Source: Syncephalis fuscata (taxonomy: Eukaryota > Zoopagomycota > Zoopagomycetes > Zoopagales > Piptocephalidaceae). From it: 64,000 nucleotides of DNA. Positions within the stretch are counted from its first letter, which is position 1. Every line of letters starts with the position of its first letter. Shown piece by piece: positions 60,560 through 64,000 of the stretch. The translations under genes and the position numbers were made by a program. Below the pieces are notes generated by a model that was not told the DNA's origin, made no database searches, and saw nothing but the letters and a program-made list of their open reading frames with translations. The stretch is from assembly GCA_025786725.1 (NCBI GenBank), contig JAHLTZ010000014.1, forward strand, positions 186,001 through 250,000, in the 5' to 3' direction.

Positions 60560-63363
60560 CCCAAACAGGTCAAGTTACGCAAAAAGAAAAAGATCCTGAC
60601 GAAGTAGTTCTTTTATTAGATGTATACGCAGCTTTTGGTGTCACGCGAAAAACTCCAACTAAAACGGCAGTCAAAATTAATGATCACGACACTGTTGTTA
60701 TTATAGATTCTGGCGCGACATCATGCATAATTGGATATCAACTAATGAAACAATTAGGCCTCGAAATTACTCATCCATCATCCACTAATGTCAGAGGAAT
60801 TTCAGGAGCAACAGTACCAGCAGTTGGTGAAATACAACAATTACAGGTACAATTTGGTAATCATACAGCATTGGTAGATGTTACAGTGATCAATGCAAAT
60901 GGATTAGAGTTATTGGTCAGCAACGAATGGTTAGAAGATTATAACGCTACGGTAGCACATGGTAAACGACGAATTAAACTTACCATTAATGGGGAAAGAA
61001 TTTCACAATCAATATGGAGGATGGAAAATATTACTGACAATCTATTGGCTGTTGCAGAAAAGCAGTCACAAAAGTTAGAAATTCGTAACGATAAACCAAT
61101 TCACATCACAGCAAACGGTTTGTTATCATGGCCACTACGACAGACCAACTATCAGCCTGACCAACAAAACAAACAATGTTTAATATTTGAAGCTGACTTG
61201 TCTACGTTGTTACAATTTGGTATTACACCACTATTCGCCTATGGCTCACAAAAAAGGTTACAATTACCGTTGATCAATAATACTAACCAAACTATTGAAA
61301 TACCAGTTGGAACTAGATTAGGATGGATAGAACCTACTGACAACAAACCAACTAATATTAAGAATAGAACTGATATTCAAAATCACTTGAATGAAATTCA
61401 GAAACACAGCAATGATCCGGTAGTATTAATGGTGGAAGAAGATACAGGAATAACAGAAAAAGAATTGTCACAGCAACTAGATGCAGAATTAACAGAAGAA
61501 CAACGTCATAAATTACTGCAAATACTAATGAGTAATAGAGATTTATTTGCAAAGGATTCTAAAGATTTAGGAAAAACCACCTACGTACAACATTCGATCA
61601 ACACTGGATCAGCCGAACCAATCAAGTGCCGATCATACCATTATTCTCCAACAGATAATGAATTTCTAGAAAAAGAAATTACTGAAATGTTAGAGCGAGG
61701 CGTTATAAAGCCATCCAGTAGCCCATGGGCTTTTCCCGTTGTCTTAGTAAAGAAGAAAGATGGCTCAACTCGTTTTTGTGTGGACTATAGGAAATTAAAT
61801 GCGGTAACTAGAAAAGACGAATACCCATTGCCGCGAATCGATGAAATATTCGACTCAATGCGAGGAGCATCATGGTTTTCTGCCTTAGATTTAGCATCAG
61901 GCTATTGGCAAGTTGAAATGAAAGAAGAAGACAAGGACAAGACTACATTTGTTACCCGGCAAGGAACTTACAAATTCAATGTAATGCCATTTGGTTTAAC
62001 AAATGCACCGGCAACATTTCAACGATTAATGGATCAGGTATACTCAGGTTTACTTTGGGTGTCAGTATTTGTATATCTTGATGACATACAAGTATTTGCA
62101 TCTACATTCGATGAACATTTAACACGGCTTAAGGAAGCATTTGAAAGGTTGCGAATAGCTGGACTTAAATTAAAACTAACAAAATGTACATTTGGTCAAA
62201 GAGAAATTGCATTTTTAGGATATAAGACTGGCAAAGATGGCCTAAAAGTTGATGAAGCTAAAGTACAGGCCGTAGCAAAGTGCCGTGCACCTAAAAACGT
62301 TACCGAATTACGTTCGTTCCATGGATTAGCTTCATATTATCGCCGATTCGTTTCTAATTTCGCTAAGTTAACTGCTCCATTAAGACTGCTATTACAGAAA
62401 GATGAAGATTGGAATTGGACTTCATCGCAACAAACGTCATTCGATTCTATTAAACAAGCACTAATTAATGCACCTGTTTTGATTTATCCAGACTTCAAAC
62501 GACCTTTTATTATAGAAGTCGATGCCTCATACGACGGACTCGGCGCCGTATTATCACAATGTGATAATAAAGAAGAACACCCAATTGCATATGCTAGTCG
62601 ATCAACACGACCAGAAGAAAGAAATCTAGCTACAGCAACAGAATTGGAAGCAGCAGCAGTAATATGGGCGTTAGAGAAATATCGACACTACGTACTTAGT
62701 AATGAAGTTATAATTAGAACCGACCACCGTGCACTAGAATTTATCGCTAACAATCAACCAGTTAATCGTAAATTCGCCAGATGGGCTTTCCAAGTCGCCG
62801 AATTTAGACCAACTATTGTCTATAAGAAAGGAACTCATAATCGTAATGCAGATGCATTATCACGTCCACCTTTTGTAGATAATACTCAAGATGTGTTTAC
62901 AGTGACCGAAACACACGCTGTCGCTTTACTGTTATACAAACGACTATCCGACAAAGCAACAGCACCTACACGCGCCACTCAACATTCCGTGGGTTATGAT
63001 TTAAGTTCAGCAACTGATTGTACTATTCAGCCAAGTCAGCGCGTCAGAATACCTCTTGACTTAGCAATTGAATTTACTAACGGTTACATGGGTGACATTC
63101 GTTCTCGTAGCGGACGTGCTTTTAAAGAAGGACTAATTGTTATTACAGGTACTATTGACCCCGATTACAGAGGTAACATTTATGTTGTATTATGCAACAT
63201 TAGTGATACGCCAGTCACCATAAAAACTGGCGAAAGAATAGCACAACTAGTGCTAACACCTGTCGTTACGCCAACGGCAAAAGAAATTCACCAATTATCT
63301 AATACTCAACGAGGTAATAACGGTTTTGGGTCCACCGGGCAAAACCCACTCGACATTAAGTAG
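60532..63363 (+). CDS. Retrotransposon Pol: protease, reverse transcriptase, RNase H, dUTPase
   Basis: Aspartic protease (VVIIDSGATSCIIG, residues ~60-75). Reverse transcriptase (~360-590: RFCVDYRKLNAVT, VFVYLDDIQVF with the YLDD catalytic pair). RNase H (~660-790: PFIIEVDASYDGLGAVLS, IRTDHRALEF). Then a complete trimeric dUTPase with all five motifs: VGYDLSSATD, RSRSGRA, TGTIDPDYRGNIYVV, GERIAQLVL, RGNNGFGSTGQ. The dUTPase C-terminal motif is followed by only seven residues before TAG. No ATG starts this frame near the overlap; it is most simply reached by -1 frameshifting from gag. No integrase is in this frame before the stop. Confidence 0.9.
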   Translation: MQHGFLSGVTQTGQVTQKEKDPDEVVLLLDVYAAFGVTRKTPTKTAVKINDHDTVVIIDSGATSCIIGYQLMKQLGLEITHPSSTNVRGISGATVPAVGEIQQLQVQFGNHTALVDVTVINANGLELLVSNEWLEDYNATVAHGKRRIKLTINGERISQSIWRMENITDNLLAVAEKQSQKLEIRNDKPIHITANGLLSWPLRQTNYQPDQQNKQCLIFEADLSTLLQFGITPLFAYGSQKRLQLPLINNTNQTIEIPVGTRLGWIEPTDNKPTNIKNRTDIQNHLNEIQKHSNDPVVLMVEEDTGITEKELSQQLDAELTEEQRHKLLQILMSNRDLFAKDSKDLGKTTYVQHSINTGSAEPIKCRSYHYSPTDNEFLEKEITEMLERGVIKPSSSPWAFPVVLVKKKDGSTRFCVDYRKLNAVTRKDEYPLPRIDEIFDSMRGASWFSALDLASGYWQVEMKEEDKDKTTFVTRQGTYKFNVMPFGLTNAPATFQRLMDQVYSGLLWVSVFVYLDDIQVFASTFDEHLTRLKEAFERLRIAGLKLKLTKCTFGQREIAFLGYKTGKDGLKVDEAKVQAVAKCRAPKNVTELRSFHGLASYYRRFVSNFAKLTAPLRLLLQKDEDWNWTSSQQTSFDSIKQALINAPVLIYPDFKRPFIIEVDASYDGLGAVLSQCDNKEEHPIAYASRSTRPEERNLATATELEAAAVIWALEKYRHYVLSNEVIIRTDHRALEFIANNQPVNRKFARWAFQVAEFRPTIVYKKGTHNRNADALSRPPFVDNTQDVFTVTETHAVALLLYKRLSDKATAPTRATQHSVGYDLSSATDCTIQPSQRVRIPLDLAIEFTNGYMGDIRSRSGRAFKEGLIVITGTIDPDYRGNIYVVLCNISDTPVTIKTGERIAQLVLTPVVTPTAKEIHQLSNTQRGNNGFGSTGQNPLDIK
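60541..60547 (+). promoter_or_regulatory. Likely gag-pol -1 frameshift site
   Basis: GGATTTT lies in the overlap with gag codons GAT-TTT, the correct phase for simultaneous -1 slippage to GGA-TTT. It resembles the GGA-type heptamers used by some retroviruses. The following ~50 nt were not shown to fold. Confidence 0.55.
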
Positions 63364-63369
63364 TCTTAA

Positions 63370-64000
63370 ATGGAAGACGAGCTCTACGAACAGCTTGTCA
63401 GATATTTACGACATAATGAACGCCCTACTAATATTACTAACCACAACTATAATCAATTTAAAGAAACAACAAAAAATTATATTCTTAGCAGTAACAACAC
63501 TTTATTTTATCTATCATCTAAACACAATCGCCCTCCTCTACGCGTCGTCCCCTTTAAAGAGGCACGACATATTTTACATTTACATCACGACAAAGCTAGA
63601 CACTTTGCGTACCAATCAACTTTAACTAGTATTAATCATAAGTATTTTTGGCCTGGCATGGAAAATGATATTCAGGCCTATGTTCGCGGATGCACTGCCT
63701 GTCAGCAACGTGCCCGACCACAACGTGTCCAACCCATGCGACCAATACCAGTGGTTGCACCATTTCATCGATTTGGTATCGATCTAATGACTTTACCACG
63801 TAGCAAATCCGGAAAAAGGTATATTATTGTAGCAATCGACTATCTAACTAAGTGGATAGAAACACGATCTTTAAAGCTTAAAACAGCTTCTAAGGTTGCA
63901 CAATTTATCGAAGAACAATTATTTCAGCGCTTTGGACTGCCAGCCGAGTTATTAACCGACCATGGTAAAGAATTTGCTGGAGCAGTCAATGACTTGTTGG
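63370..64000 (+). CDS. Retrotransposon integrase, partial
   Basis: Opens at ATG 63370 in the same frame as pol but after two in-frame stops (TAG 63361-63363, TAA 63367-63369), with TAA directly abutting the ATG. It shows the integrase HHCC zinc site (HLHHDKARHFAYQ ... CTACQQR), then the catalytic core with two of the D,D,E residues (FGIDLMTLPRSKSGKRY, LLTDHGKEFAG). The window ends before the Glu. It inserts element DNA into the host. An active element would need stop bypass or reinitiation here. Confidence 0.85.
   Translation, partial: MEDELYEQLVRYLRHNERPTNITNHNYNQFKETTKNYILSSNNTLFYLSSKHNRPPLRVVPFKEARHILHLHHDKARHFAYQSTLTSINHKYFWPGMENDIQAYVRGCTACQQRARPQRVQPMRPIPVVAPFHRFGIDLMTLPRSKSGKRYIIVAIDYLTKWIETRSLKLKTASKVAQFIEEQLFQRFGLPAELLTDHGKEFAGAVNDLL

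Larger units (their letters stand above)
58140..64000 (+). mobile_element. Ty3/gypsy-type LTR retrotransposon with dUTPase (3' end outside window)
   Basis: Order is gag, protease, reverse transcriptase, RNase H, dUTPase, integrase, the Ty3/gypsy order with a dUTPase inserted before integrase. The left LTR boundary cannot be fixed because the right LTR is beyond the window; 58140 is approximate. LTR-type signals seen are TATAAAT at 58314-58320, AATAAA-like sites near 58469 and 58655, and an ...AACA end at about 58770 followed by a primer-binding-site-like sequence. The intact frames suggest a recent, possibly active copy. Confidence 0.85.

Noticed and set aside
63361-63369. Integrase stops as proof of a dead element
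   Set aside because: The stops fall exactly at the dUTPase natural end and a start codon follows at once; all frames are otherwise intact, so a regulated junction is equally possible.

Overview
This is a nuclear window from an AT-rich eukaryote. Split genes carry many short introns (about 45-85 nt) with GTAAGT-type donors, TACTAAC/CTAAT-like branch points and TAG acceptors. The gene content (Pob3 without an HMG box, Kog1/Raptor, peroxisomal Fox2, an Rsc7/Swp82-type protein, a DUF3020-type regulator, CSN2, secreted copper-oxidase-like proteins) points to a fungus. The intron density, long AT-rich spacers and mixed animal/yeast-like domain layouts suggest an early-diverging lineage. The placement is inference from content only.

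Layout. 0-11.2 kb: 3' part of the FACT subunit POB3 (+), a secreted Cys-rich protein (-), a WD40 protein (-) and FOX2 (-). 11.2-17.9 kb: an AT-rich spacer holding dispersed repeats, paired hairpins and a remarkable minus-strand locus. That locus has a signal-peptide exon followed by a tandem array of ~83-bp units, most carrying an AG-3 nt-GTAAGT micro-exon signature. 17.9-26.7 kb: KOG1 (+), a FAR-17a/AIG1-like membrane protein (-) and CSN2 (-). 26.7-36.6 kb: mostly non-coding, with tRNA-Leu(AAG), a GYF-domain gene (+) and dispersed repeats. 36.6-51.1 kb: mitochondrial uS7 (+), an Rsc7/Swp82 protein fused to PHD fingers (-), the second-largest RNA polymerase I subunit (+, 16 exons, divergent from the previous gene) and a DUF3020 protein (+). 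51.1-58 kb: a fold-back repeat element and three LPMO-like secreted proteins. 58-64 kb: a Ty3/gypsy-type LTR retrotransposon, cut by the window end, with gag, a protease-RT-RNaseH-dUTPase polyprotein and a separately opened integrase frame.

Two signals deserve most attention. First, the micro-exon array: joining exon 1, the micro-exons and a short last exon gives one uninterrupted 60-residue reading frame for a secreted, basic peptide. Second, five otherwise good host genes contain eight places where the frame is restored by one extra C on the coding strand, always next to an existing C or run of C. This may be systematic assembly error, C-insertion editing or -1 frameshifting; only reads and RNA data can decide.

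Functionally the window mixes housekeeping genes (transcription, chromatin, TOR signalling, COP9, peroxisomal beta-oxidation, mitochondrial translation) with secreted proteins likely to act on polysaccharides outside the cell. There is no sign of operons or clustered pathways apart from the LPMO-like trio.
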